This document shows positions 8,204 to 16,666 of a stretch of 64,000 bases of DNA, piece by piece. The stretch is from Peptoniphilus asaccharolyticus DSM 20463 (GTDB taxonomy: Bacteria; Bacillota; Clostridia; Tissierellales; Peptoniphilaceae). Under the pieces are notes generated by a model. The model was not told where the DNA came from, did not search any database, and worked only from the letters and a program-made list of their open reading frames with translations. Within the stretch, counting starts at the first letter, position 1, and every line of letters starts with the position of its first letter. The stretch spans positions 1,116,001 to 1,180,000 of the forward strand of contig NZ_FWWR01000009.1 in NCBI RefSeq assembly GCF_900176115.1, in the 5' to 3' direction. The position numbers and the translations under genes are program-made.

Positions 8204-9043
8204 CTATTCTCCTAAAATTATTTTCTCTCCAATTTTTATTGCCTTTGAATCACCGTGGCCTATTTCCATAGTCTTACAAATCGGCATATCCGAACCCACG
8301 TATTTTGAAAGTATTTCCATTACACTTGGTCTATAATCTTTTTTCTCCATCTCGGTAAAAGTTCCAAGTATGATTCCATTTATATTTTTAAAAACTCCCA
8401 ATTGACTCAATTGAGCAAGACAAGTCGCAATCTTGGAAACTCCACCACTAAATGATTCTATAAGCAATATCTTTCCCTTGGTGTCCGGGAAATATTCTGT
8501 TCCCGCAAGTTTTAGAAAACATCTCAAATTTCCTCCAACCACTACACCCTCAAGCCTGCCACCTTGGATAAATTCATATTTAAAATTATATAAATCATAT
8601 CCATCTTCTACAATACTATCCTTAAAATCACTTATCTTATGCGGATAATATAATAGGTTTCTAACTTGGTATAAGCTTGATGACTTATGAGACTTAGTAT
8701 AGATTGCATTTATGACAGTGGACAAATCTGAATGCCCAAAAAATTCTGCTTTGCTCTTTGATACCAATTCAAAATCCAAATACGGCAAGACTTCATTCGC
8801 AATATCTCCCCCGGATATGTCAAATATAGATTTTATATTTTCATCTCCAAAAAATTCATTTAACTCTGCTGCCTTTTCTTCAGCACTGCCACCATACACG
8901 CTGTATCTTTCAAAAATATATTTACTGAAAATAGCCTCCATCCCAAAGCCTTCAAATATCTCTTTTAGTTGAGTACACTCTTCACTCCCGACTTTTTGAG
9001 CGTTAGAACAAGAGACTATTGCTACCTTATTTTTTCTACTCAT
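8204..9043 (-). CDS. LD-carboxypeptidase family protein (peptidase S66, MccF/LdcA-like)
   Basis: A 279-residue cytoplasmic serine peptidase of family S66. The triad is visible: Ser105 in FGHSDLS, Glu196 in LLIESFSGG and His263 in EIGHGDSK. The family includes LdcA, which trims the terminal D-Ala from tetrapeptides during murein recycling, and MccF, which confers immunity to microcin C-like nucleotide peptides. Length is slightly short for LdcA (about 300), closer to MccF-like members. It is followed by one base and then a dead nitrilase, so these once formed an operon. Confidence 0.9.
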   Translation of the reverse strand: MSRKNKVAIVSCSNAQKVGSEECTQLKEIFEGFGMEAIFSKYIFERYSVYGGSAEEKAAELNEFFGDENIKSIFDISGGDIANEVLPYLDFELVSKSKAEFFGHSDLSTVINAIYTKSHKSSSLYQVRNLLYYPHKISDFKDSIVEDGYDLYNFKYEFIQGGRLEGVVVGGNLRCFLKLAGTEYFPDTKGKILLIESFSGGVSKIATCLAQLSQLGVFKNINGIILGTFTEMEKKDYRPSVMEILSKYVGSDMPICKTMEIGHGDSKAIKIGEKIILGE

Positions 9044-9084
9044 ATTTTACCTCTCTATACATTATAACCAAAACTCATCTCTGT

Positions 9085-9121
9085 AATAAAAAAACTTCCC
9101 GCCCTAGAGCATGGAAGTTTT
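9085..9121 (-). terminator. Terminator after small membrane protein
   Basis: On the minus strand AAAACTTCC and GGAAGTTTT pair around a 13-base loop, followed by a run of T, just after the stop of the gene ending at 9132. Confidence 0.8.
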
Positions 9122-9131
9122 GATTAATTTT

Positions 9132-9425
9132 TTAAATTTGTCCCAATAGTTTTAAAATCAATTGAGCTATTATTGCTGAACCCAAGTATGTTCCAAGCAT
9201 AACAAATATTGCAAGTACAATTATCTTAGGCCCTGTTTTCTTTAGTTGATCTATATCCTTGCCTGTGTAAATTCCCGCATAAGCAAGAATTGGTGTGCAT
9301 AGAGATAAGAAATCTACATTTGCAGTGTGAGTTGAAACCACATCTGAGAATGGAACTCCATGTATTGTGAAGATTGTAGCTATGGTAACTATATATGCAA
9401 CTGCCAGAATTTTAATTAGTACCAA
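9132..9425 (-). CDS. Small membrane protein, possibly the C-terminal remnant of a larger transporter
   Basis: I do not recognise this 97-residue protein. It has a first hydrophobic helix (ILAVAYIVTIATIFTI), a loop with VSTHTANVDFLSLC, a helix around PILAYAGIYTG, and a last helix (IIVLAIFVMLGTYLGSAIIAQLIL). The only start is TTG 9425 without a clear ribosome site, yet the frame stays open and protein-like for ten codons further upstream to a TAG (SNFKHIAI). That pattern suggests a gene that has lost its 5' part. A terminator follows. Confidence 0.45.
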   Translation of the reverse strand: MVLIKILAVAYIVTIATIFTIHGVPFSDVVSTHTANVDFLSLCTPILAYAGIYTGKDIDQLKKTGPKIIVLAIFVMLGTYLGSAIIAQLILKLLGQI

Positions 9426-9523
9426 AATAGCAATGTGTTTAAAATTTGACTTAATCTAAAAAATCTCCCTCTAACCTCTCATGTGGTGTTTGTATTCTAA
9501 ACTCTTCTCTTCTGTTGTATTTA

Positions 9524-9634
9524 CTAAATATAAACGCTTATAGTTTGCCTACTAACTCCTACCAATGAACCCAACTCTTGCTGGTTCAAACCTTTTTCTG
9601 AACGAAGTTCTTTTAATTTGTTTAATAAAGGCAT
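9524..9634 (-). pseudogene. Truncated XRE-family regulator
   Basis: ATG 9634 with a strong AGGAGA site starts a 36-residue peptide that is the perfect beginning of a YozG-like repressor (MPLLNKLKELRSEKGLNQQ, then the recognition helix VSRQTISVYI), but it stops at TAG 9524 where relatives continue with SxIExGxYxPS and about 30 more residues. The HTH is present, the C-terminal helices are lost. The upstream operator is still intact. Confidence 0.7.
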
Positions 9635-9655
9635 TTTGTTCTCCTACTCTATAAA

Positions 9656-9704
9656 TGACAACTATCTTTGTCATTATTATGCTTTTGAAAACTATCTTTG
9701 TCAA
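9656..9704 (-). promoter_or_regulatory. Promoter and repeated operator of the truncated XRE gene
   Basis: On the minus strand TTGACA (9704-9699), a 17-base spacer and CATAAT (9681-9676) make a near-consensus promoter. The 14-base unit TGACAAAGATAGTT occurs twice, 30 bases apart, once over the -35 and once just after the -10; the second copy also forms the palindrome TGACAA-N6-TTGTCA. This is the layout of an autorepressed regulator gene. Confidence 0.65.
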
Positions 9705-9734
9705 ATAAAAAGAGATACTCTTTCAAGTATCTCT
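9705..9734 (-). terminator. Terminator after the BceB-like permease
   Basis: AGAGATACT and AGTATCTCT form a nine-pair stem with a six-base loop followed by TTTTTATTT on the minus strand, about 20 bases after the permease stop. Confidence 0.85.
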
Positions 9735-9752
9735 AAATTTCTATCTGATTAT

Positions 9753-11651
9753 TTATTTTTCTGAAATTATTTTGTAGTATGCCTTTGAAGTAATTTTATA
9801 AACTGTAAAGTAGATTATTAAATACATAACAAAAACTATTCCAAATGATGTGGCTTTATCCATTGTGTTAGTCATTCCAATTATCAAGAACAAATCATTT
9901 ATAAGGAAGAAGGCAACTATCATGTGCACCAATGCCACAGCCGGTGGCAATAGGAACACCATCCAAACTTGAGATTTGATAGATTTCTTTATTTCATTTT
10001 CAGTCATACCGACTCTTCTCATAATGTTGAAGTTTTCTTTTGACTCATATCCTTCTTGAAGTTGTTTGTAGTAAATTATCAACGCTGTTCCAACTATAAA
10101 CACAAATCCTAAGAAGGTTCCAACAAACATAAGCGCTCCAAATATTGTCATAAATTCTGCCTTCGCATCGGTATAGCCTGTGATTTGTATATCATGGCTT
10201 AAACTACTCTTAATATCTTTTATAGCTAAACTTGGATCTCCATCCACATTAAACATTTCAAACTCTACAAGTTTAGCATCTCCTAAGTCAAAACTGTCTA
10301 AATCTCCGACTTCTAAAACCAATCCGCCAAGTATGGTCATATTGCTTAAAGCTTTTTCATTTTCATACTGTTTCTTCTTTTCTACAACCTTGTATTTTTT
10401 CCCACTTATATTTAAAGTATCAGGTGTATCTTTTTTAGAGTAAGCTACAACTTCATCCGGCTTTAAATTTTTATTTTCAGATTCAACTACTAAAAGTGCT
10501 GTAGTTGCACTGTTAAAGCTATCTACAAATAGAATGTCTTCACCTTTAATCTCTGTCATCTTCATCTTATATTCTATTTTTTGATAATCTTGCTTTTTAT
10601 AACTTCCCTTTTCAAGTCCTCTCTCAATTTGCTCTTTAATCTCTTTTACTTCTTGTTGAGAATAATCTTTGTGGCTAACTGAATATATTATATCTCTCGG
10701 GAAAATTCCCTTTAATATTTTATCTCCTGACCAGTAGATGGAAAATGCAGAACCTAACAGCACTATCGCCGCACAACTCATTATGGTTATACTTGCAAGT
10801 CCATTTGCATTCTGTCTAATTCTATGAACTATTCCGGAAATAGACGTGAAATTTTGTGGTCTATAATAAAACTTCTTATTCTTCTTCAAAGCCCCTATGA
10901 CAACTTCAGTAATTGCACCAAAGCCAACGAAAGTTCCAAGCACTACAAGAAGTGTGGCAATGAAAAATATCTGTAACGATTGTAATGGATTCTTAGTATT
11001 AAGAGCTAAATAATAACCTGTTCCTATAAGTCCAACACTAATCAAAGCACTTATTCCTATCTTGATAGAAGATTTTTTATGCATTCTCTTAGCTTTTATC
11101 AACTCTAAGTTTCCAAGCTTTTTAATCTTATATGCTCTTCCCAATAATATAAGTAATTCTATACAAGTAAACACTGCTATGGTTACTAATATAGGAAATG
11201 CTGTTGGTAAGAATCCTGTTTCAATGCTCACCTTAATAGTTTTTAAAAGCAACTGTTCCTCTAATTTATAGAACAATACCGATGCAAAAATTCCTGCCAA
11301 AAGTCCTACAGCATATACTATTAGCGAATCCAAGCAAACTATTTTTAAAATTTGTTTTTTATCAAGTCCAAGCACACCATACAGACCATATTCTTCACTT
11401 CTCTTTTCCATCAAGAATCCATCACAGTAGTATAGGAACTGTACTGTAAAGACGAATAATACAAATGTACCCATTTCTAATAAGTACTGAATGGTTTGCA
11501 TTCCATATTCTTTTTCCAAACCTGTCATAGTTGCCAAAGATATCAAACTTGAAAAACTCATTACCAAAAAACTGAATGCTAATATATATGGAATGTAGAC
11601 GCTTTTATTTTTATTTATTCCTTCTAAACTCAGTTTTCTATAAAGATTCAA
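9753..11651 (-). CDS. BceB-like ABC transporter permease (FtsX domain, antimicrobial peptide resistance)
   Basis: A 632-residue permease with the BceB plan: an N-terminal helix, groups of membrane segments with an FtsX-type domain (about 15-200), segments near 205-240 and 290-310, a large extracellular region (about 320-500) and three C-terminal helices with ESKENFNIMRRVGMTENEI between. Length matches BceB (about 640). These permeases sense and remove cell-wall peptide antibiotics such as bacitracin or lantibiotics and pass the signal to a BceS kinase. The start overlaps the end of the ATPase gene by four bases. The two-component genes lie upstream on the same strand. Confidence 0.9.
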   Translation of the reverse strand: MNLYRKLSLEGINKNKSVYIPYILAFSFLVMSFSSLISLATMTGLEKEYGMQTIQYLLEMGTFVLFVFTVQFLYYCDGFLMEKRSEEYGLYGVLGLDKKQILKIVCLDSLIVYAVGLLAGIFASVLFYKLEEQLLLKTIKVSIETGFLPTAFPILVTIAVFTCIELLILLGRAYKIKKLGNLELIKAKRMHKKSSIKIGISALISVGLIGTGYYLALNTKNPLQSLQIFFIATLLVVLGTFVGFGAITEVVIGALKKNKKFYYRPQNFTSISGIVHRIRQNANGLASITIMSCAAIVLLGSAFSIYWSGDKILKGIFPRDIIYSVSHKDYSQQEVKEIKEQIERGLEKGSYKKQDYQKIEYKMKMTEIKGEDILFVDSFNSATTALLVVESENKNLKPDEVVAYSKKDTPDTLNISGKKYKVVEKKKQYENEKALSNMTILGGLVLEVGDLDSFDLGDAKLVEFEMFNVDGDPSLAIKDIKSSLSHDIQITGYTDAKAEFMTIFGALMFVGTFLGFVFIVGTALIIYYKQLQEGYESKENFNIMRRVGMTENEIKKSIKSQVWMVFLLPPAVALVHMIVAFFLINDLFLIIGMTNTMDKATSFGIVFVMYLIIYFTVYKITSKAYYKIISEK

Positions 11652-12403
11652 TTTTTACCTCCTAAGTTTGTAAGAGTGTTCATAATATCTTGGTACATTT
11701 CCATTGGCTGTCTGTTCGCTCTATATAGTTGGTGGAAAATCTCACCATCTTTTATAAATAGCACTCTGCTTGCATAAGAAGCAGCCTTTACAGAGTGTGT
11801 AACCATTAAAATAGTTTGTCCTGACCTATTTATCTCATCAAAATATTCAAGAAGAGTATTTGATGCATTTGAATCCAAAGCTCCTGTAGGTTCATCTGCT
11901 AAAATTAAATTCGGAGATGTTATAAGACTTCTCGCTATGGCAGCTCTTTGCGCTTGACCTCCTGACACTTCATACGGATACTTTTCAATTAAATCTTCAA
12001 TTCCTAAAATTTTTACAACTTCTTTTAATTTATGTTCCATAAGAGTTGGTTTCTCTTCAGAAAGTACCAATGGAAGCATAATATTTTCCTTTATAGTCAA
12101 AGTGTCCAGTAAGTTATAATCTTGGAAAACAAAACCAAGATGAGTTCTTCTGTACTTCGCAGATTCACTCTCAGATATTTTTGAAATATCTCTACCATCT
12201 ATTACCACAGAACCATCTGTAGCCTTATCTAAAAGAGCTAGGATGTTTAGTAGAGTAGATTTACCACTCCCAGACTCTCCCATTATCGCAACAAACTCTC
12301 CCTTTTCAACTTCAAAATTCACTGATTTTAAAGCCTCAACTGTTTTTAAACTAAATTTTGAACTATATATCTTTTTTAAATTAGCAACTTCTATAAACGC
12401 CAT
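11648..12403 (-). CDS. BceA-like ABC transporter ATP-binding protein
   Basis: A 251-residue ATPase of the MacB/BceA group: Walker A GESGSGKST, Q-loop FQDYNLLD, signature VSGGQAQR, Walker B LILADEPTGALD and the H-loop VTHS. It energises the permease encoded next. The ribosome site GAGGTGAG precedes ATG 12403. A palindromic operator at 12481 and a hairpin at 12429 lie upstream, so this pair probably has its own regulated promoter rather than only read-through from the EamA gene. Confidence 0.93.
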   Translation of the reverse strand: MAFIEVANLKKIYSSKFSLKTVEALKSVNFEVEKGEFVAIMGESGSGKSTLLNILALLDKATDGSVVIDGRDISKISESESAKYRRTHLGFVFQDYNLLDTLTIKENIMLPLVLSEEKPTLMEHKLKEVVKILGIEDLIEKYPYEVSGGQAQRAAIARSLITSPNLILADEPTGALDSNASNTLLEYFDEINRSGQTILMVTHSVKAASYASRVLFIKDGEIFHQLYRANRQPMEMYQDIMNTLTNLGGKN

Positions 12404-12428
12404 TTTCTCACCTCATAGATATATTATA

Positions 12429-12473
12429 TAAAAAAAGAGAAAATGCACCTTTATGTCGGACTTACATTTTCTC
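12429..12473 (-). terminator. Terminator or attenuator between EamA gene and BceAB-like genes
   Basis: On the minus strand GAGAAAATG and CATTTTCTC form a nine-pair stem around a 19-base loop, then seven T. It would end the EamA transcript; TATATAATATAT just beyond could be the -10 region of the ABC operon. Confidence 0.7.
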
Positions 12474-12480
12474 CCAGAGC

Positions 12481-12496
12481 CTTACATTTTTGTAAG
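12481..12496. promoter_or_regulatory. BceR-type operator (palindrome TTACA-N4-TGTAA)
   Basis: CTTACATTTTTGTAAG is a perfect palindrome of the form TnACA-N4-TGTAA, the known consensus for BceR-like response regulators in Firmicutes. It lies about 80 bases upstream of the ATPase start, the usual distance for such activators, and the cognate regulator is encoded at 14399-15064. Confidence 0.75.
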
Positions 12497-12503
12497 ATGA
12501 AAT

Positions 12504-13430
12504 TTATTCCCCAAGTAATTCTTTGTCTATTGATTTTACTTTTGAATTTGCAATATAGACCCCGGCTATAATCATCACAGCTCCAAAAATTTGGTATATA
12601 TTAAATGTCTCGTGCAAAATCAGCGCTCCTGCAATTATAGAAACTACAGTTGCAACTCCTATAAATGAAGCTGTTTTATTCACTCCGATATTGGCTATCG
12701 CAACATTTGATAAAAAGAAAGCCATTATAGAACAACCTATACCCTGATATAATATTGCAACAGCAAATGAACTCTCTTTAAACGGCAAAGCTATTAGATT
12801 AATTAGGCTACCATTTATAATTGCTTGAACAATAGCTATAAAAACAAAAACTATAGCTCCTACCGCTAACATTACAAAAGTTATTTCTATTTCTGTATAA
12901 TCTATAGCTTTTTCTACAAACACACTGTATAGTGCATACGCAAATACAGCCAACAATAAAAATCCATAACCTACAACTGACAAACTAGAAGATATCCCCA
13001 CTGCCGCCACCGTTATTATTACACCTATCAAAGTTATAGTAATGCCCATCACTTGAATTTTTGATGGCTTCTTATCCAAAATCAGAGTAGAAGCGATAAG
13101 CGATGCCACTGGAATACAAGCTAAAAATACTCCGCTTTCAGAAGCTGTAGTTCTACTTATTCCAAGTGTCTCACCTATAAAATAAATACATGGACTGAAT
13201 ATCGCAACAGAAAGCAATGGCTTTATATTTTTCCCTTTTAAATTGATTTTAATAACACCAAGCACTATAAGTGCAAGCATGATAACAAACGCAATAAAAA
13301 ATCTCCAACCCAATAGCTCAAATTCACCCGCAACTTGTACAGTATTCTTTGTAAATATATAGCTAAATCCAAAAAGAGTTTCACATATCAGCGCACTTAT
13401 AACACCTATTAACATTTTTTTATTAGACAT
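12504..13430 (-). CDS. EamA/DMT-superfamily transporter
   Basis: A 308-residue protein with ten predicted membrane helices in two EamA repeats (about 5-145 and 155-295), each starting with a short helix and ending near a conserved Pro/Gly (SVAIFSPCIYFIGETLGI; VATVVSIIAGALILHE). These drug/metabolite transporters export amino acids, nucleosides or related metabolites; the substrate cannot be told from sequence. It sits between the BceS-like kinase and the BceAB-like pump, which is not the usual order, and may be a later insertion into the module or a co-regulated exporter. Confidence 0.88.
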   Translation of the reverse strand: MSNKKMLIGVISALICETLFGFSYIFTKNTVQVAGEFELLGWRFFIAFVIMLALIVLGVIKINLKGKNIKPLLSVAIFSPCIYFIGETLGISRTTASESGVFLACIPVASLIASTLILDKKPSKIQVMGITITLIGVIITVAAVGISSSLSVVGYGFLLLAVFAYALYSVFVEKAIDYTEIEITFVMLAVGAIVFVFIAIVQAIINGSLINLIALPFKESSFAVAILYQGIGCSIMAFFLSNVAIANIGVNKTASFIGVATVVSIIAGALILHETFNIYQIFGAVMIIAGVYIANSKVKSIDKELLGE

Positions 13431-13473
13431 AAAACACCTATTTTTAATTAATCAGACAAAATATTTTTAATCT

Positions 13474-14409
13474 CTACTTAAAACAAATGCTGACTTCCGT
13501 TCCAGATTCAGATTCTATTTTTAAATCTAAATTCAAATTCTTTAAAATCTCATTGGTCAAATAAAGACCTATGCCTGTAGATTTTGAATATATTCTCCCG
13601 TTGTAACCTGTGTATCCCAACTCTGTAACTCTTTTTATATCCTCCGGTGCAATTCCTATGCCTGTATCTTTTATAGATATGCTACCGTCTCTAATCTCTA
13701 TGGTAACTTTGCCCTCTGACGTATACTTAAGAGAATTTGAGAGTATCTGCTCTATTGCAAACATGAGCCACTTATAATCTGTTACTATTTCAAGTTCTCT
13801 TGGTTGGTACTCTATTCTTATTCCCTTTTTTATAAATAGTGGGGCATACTTTCGTATAACCTCTCTAATAAGCTTGTCTAAATTCACTTTCTTAAACACA
13901 TAATCCGTTGTCTTTGAATTATATCTTAAATAGTTTAAGAGCAAGTTTAAATATTCTTCAACAGAAAATATATTGTTCTTCAATTCAAATTTATCTATAT
14001 CTCCTTCCAATTGGAGATTGATTGCAGCAATAGGAGTCTTTATTTGGTGCATCCACGTAGTTATAAATCGTTTAAATTCCTCATTGTTCTTATCCAGTTC
14101 AGACATCTGCGTAAGATATTCTCTATTTATACGTTTCATCTCCGACACAGCTTCTTCTATCTCCACATCGTCAATATCCAAATTCGAATTTATATTTCGC
14201 ATATAAGCTCTAATCTTTTCTACATTTTTCTTGGTTTTGTTCATCTTTAATTTTAATGCTATTACCAAGAAAACAACAATTATCAAACATGAGTATAGAT
14301 AGATTTCAAATCCTATATTAAACGCATAAAAAACTATTCCAAACAATGCCATCACTAACACAGCTGTTAGGTATATATCTCTATGTTTTTTTAAATACTT
14401 ACTCAACAT
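13474..14409 (-). CDS. BceS-like intramembrane-sensing histidine kinase
   Basis: A 311-residue kinase with two membrane helices (about 13-30 and 35-54) separated by only a few residues, so no extracellular sensor. The H-box is TTWMHQIKTPIAA with His121; the N-box is EQILSNSLKYT; G1 is IKDTGIGIAPED and G2 STGIGLYLT. This is the BceS/intramembrane type, which gets its stimulus from the partner ABC permease. It overlaps the response regulator gene by 11 bases. Confidence 0.92.
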   Translation of the reverse strand: MLSKYLKKHRDIYLTAVLVMALFGIVFYAFNIGFEIYLYSCLIIVVFLVIALKLKMNKTKKNVEKIRAYMRNINSNLDIDDVEIEEAVSEMKRINREYLTQMSELDKNNEEFKRFITTWMHQIKTPIAAINLQLEGDIDKFELKNNIFSVEEYLNLLLNYLRYNSKTTDYVFKKVNLDKLIREVIRKYAPLFIKKGIRIEYQPRELEIVTDYKWLMFAIEQILSNSLKYTSEGKVTIEIRDGSISIKDTGIGIAPEDIKRVTELGYTGYNGRIYSKSTGIGLYLTNEILKNLNLDLKIESESGTEVSICFK

Positions 14410-15064
14410 AATATCCTATTCCTATTTTTGTTTTTACAACATCTGTCGCTCCTATTTCTGATAGTTTCTTTCTAAGCCTATTGATGTTTACAGTTAGCGT
14501 ATTGTCGTCTACATACTCATCAGACTTCCAAAGTTTTAACATAAGTTCCTCTCTCGACACGATTCCCGGTCTTTGTAGCAGAAGTGTTTCCAATATCTTG
14601 AGTTCATTTTTTGTTAGACTCTTTTGCATATTTTCTTTTTCTATTTCCATGGTTCTCAAATTTAAAGTAAATAACTCATGCTTTATGGTCTCTTCTTGCA
14701 TCTTTTGTCCTGTTCTTCTTAAAATAGTCTTTATCTTTGCAAGCAACAAGTCCATATCAAAAGGTTTGGTTACGTAGTCATCTGCACCCAAATCCATCGC
14801 CATTATCATATTCAAATTATCATCAGCTGATGACAGAAATAGAATTGGAACTTCCGAAACATTTCTTATCTCTCTTGTCCAGTGGTAGCCATTGTAGTAT
14901 GGAAGTTTTAAATCCATAATTACAAAGTCTGGTTCAAATGTTTTAAATGTACTCATTACATCTTTAAAATCGAGTTCGTTTTCAACTTCATAGTCCCACT
15001 TGGATAGTTCTCTCTTTAAAATCTCTCTTATATTTTTATCATCTTCAACTAATAATATCTTCAT
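14399..15064 (-). CDS. BceR-like OmpR-family response regulator
   Basis: A 221-residue regulator: receiver domain (1-115) with acidic pocket EDD at 7-9, phospho-acceptor Asp51 (FVIMDLKLP) and Lys100 (VTKPFD), then an OmpR-type winged helix (125-221) with recognition segment NTLTVNINRLRKKL. It should activate the BceAB-like operon through the TTACA-N4-TGTAA site at 12481. It is the first gene of the module and its start is the only plausible one. Confidence 0.93.
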   Translation of the reverse strand: MKILLVEDDKNIREILKRELSKWDYEVENELDFKDVMSTFKTFEPDFVIMDLKLPYYNGYHWTREIRNVSEVPILFLSSADDNLNMIMAMDLGADDYVTKPFDMDLLLAKIKTILRRTGQKMQEETIKHELFTLNLRTMEIEKENMQKSLTKNELKILETLLLQRPGIVSREELMLKLWKSDEYVDDNTLTVNINRLRKKLSEIGATDVVKTKIGIGYYVE

Positions 15065-15143
15065 AGCTCATCCTCAATTATTTATTAATATACTCAGTAT
15101 ATATAATACTCTTCTTGCTTTCAATCTCTCTAAAATTCTACAC

Positions 15144-15169
15144 AAAAAAACGGACATCCCTGTCCGTTT
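15144..15169 (-). terminator. Terminator of the MATE-to-aminotransferase operon
   Basis: AAACGGACA and TGTCCGTTT form a nine-pair stem with a four-base loop and a T run on the minus strand, two bases after the stop of the gene at 15171. Confidence 0.9.
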
Positions 15170-15170
15170 C

Positions 15171-15458
15171 CTATACTAATCCTCTAAGTTTAAACAATGC
15201 ATATAGAACTGCTAACAATACATAGAGTATTATTAAATTCTTTGTTAAATTTTTTGGTGCATCTTTATCTTTTTTATCTTTCGGTGCTCTGTCGTAACTA
15301 ATTGTAAATGCAAAACTAGTCGCAACCACTGCAATAAGTAGCACTATTTGAGCTATTTGCATAACTGGTGGTACTACACTCATCTTAGTAGCCGCATAAT
15401 GTACCACAACAAAAGCTGTTACAAAGAGTATCAAAAGAGCTTGTACAAATTTATTCAT
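15171..15458 (-). CDS. Small three-helix membrane protein of unknown function
   Basis: Not recognised. The 95-residue protein has hydrophobic segments at about 6-24, 33-54 and 75-89, and a very lysine-rich charged loop (RAPKDKKDKDAPKNLTKN) between the second and third. It overlaps the aminotransferase gene by eight bases and ends just before a strong terminator, so it is the last gene of a seven-gene operon. No catalytic residues are evident. Confidence 0.75.
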   Translation of the reverse strand: MNKFVQALLILFVTAFVVVHYAATKMSVVPPVMQIAQIVLLIAVVATSFAFTISYDRAPKDKKDKDAPKNLTKNLIILYVLLAVLYALFKLRGLV

Positions 15459-16650
15459 ATTTTTCTTTATATACGTCTAGTGCTTTTTTGATAATTTGTA
15501 TACTTCTTCTGATGTCTTTTTCATTTATTACGTATGCAAGTCTAACTTGTTTTTTACCAATGTCGGTTCCTTGATAGAATCCAAATGCTGGAGCAACCAT
15601 TACAGTTTCTCCATTGTCATCAAATTCTTCTAAAAGCCATTTTGCAAAGTGGTCTGAATCTTTAACTGGAAGTTCAGGCATTACATAAAAAGCTCCTTCA
15701 GGTTTTGCAACTTTAACTCCATCAATTTTTAAAAGTTCTTCATATATTGCAAGTCTTCTTCTGTTATATTCTGCATTTACATCTTTAAAGTATTCTTCAC
15801 TTACTTCATAAAGAGCTGCTGCACCTATTTGATCCACTGTAGAAACTGCAAGTCTTGATGTTGCAAGTCTAATTGCTGCATCCATTACTTCTTTATTCTT
15901 AGACAATAGAGCTCCTATTCTTGCCCCACAAGCTCCAAATCTCTTAGATATTGAGTCAAGTAGTATAAGTCTGTCGTCTATTCCTTCTATTTCTGTAAAT
16001 GAACAGAAAGCTGCTCCATCAAATACAAATTCTGAATAAACTTCATCAGCTATGATATATAGGTCGTTTTCTATAGCCACTTCTACTATAGCTTGTAGTT
16101 CTTCTCTTGTGTAAACTGCACCTGTTGGATTTGATGGGTTTGAGATAAGAATTCCTCTTGTCTTTTCATCAATCCCCTTTTCAATAACTTCTTTTGATGG
16201 AATTCTATATCCTTCTTCTACTAATGTATCGAAAACATTTAGGTGGATTCCTATTTCTCTAAACATTGTGTAGTAGTTTGAGTAGAAAGGATTTGTTGTA
16301 AGTATATTCTCTCCTAAGTCTGCAACTATTTCTGCCGCAAATTTAAGTGATTCACTTGCTCCTGTTGTTATAACTACTTCAGTTTCAGGATCATAGTGTT
16401 TACCTTTTTGTGAATAGTATTTGCAAGTAGCTTCTCTAATTGGTTTTAAACCCTTAGATGGAGCATAATCTATTGTATCTAATTCAATAGCTCTTATTGC
16501 ATCTAAAAATTCATTTGGTGTCTTTGTATCTGGTGCTCCTATATTTAAATGATAAACTTTTTTTCCTTCTTTTTTAGCTTTTTCAGCCACTGGTGTTAAC
16601 TTTCTTATTGCTGAAAAAGGCACTTCATTTACTCTTTGTGATAGTTTCAT
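15451..16650 (-). CDS. Class I/II pyridoxal-phosphate aminotransferase (aspartate aminotransferase-like)
   Basis: A 399-residue fold-type I aminotransferase. The PLP lysine is Lys236 in DSISKRFGACGARIG; NPSNPTGAVY (Asn174) and ADEVYSEF (Asp202) bind the cofactor pyridine ring. The N-terminal YHLNIGAPD motif and NYxxF loop match the AspB/AspC group. It probably moves amino groups between aspartate or another amino acid and 2-oxoglutarate in the cytoplasm. It follows the DnaI-like gene by 16 bases; there is no evident functional link to helicase loading. Confidence 0.9.
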   Translation of the reverse strand: MKLSQRVNEVPFSAIRKLTPVAEKAKKEGKKVYHLNIGAPDTKTPNEFLDAIRAIELDTIDYAPSKGLKPIREATCKYYSQKGKHYDPETEVVITTGASESLKFAAEIVADLGENILTTNPFYSNYYTMFREIGIHLNVFDTLVEEGYRIPSKEVIEKGIDEKTRGILISNPSNPTGAVYTREELQAIVEVAIENDLYIIADEVYSEFVFDGAAFCSFTEIEGIDDRLILLDSISKRFGACGARIGALLSKNKEVMDAAIRLATSRLAVSTVDQIGAAALYEVSEEYFKDVNAEYNRRRLAIYEELLKIDGVKVAKPEGAFYVMPELPVKDSDHFAKWLLEEFDDNGETVMVAPAFGFYQGTDIGKKQVRLAYVINEKDIRRSIQIIKKALDVYKEKYE

Positions 16651-16666
16651 CTTCCCATTCTCCTTG

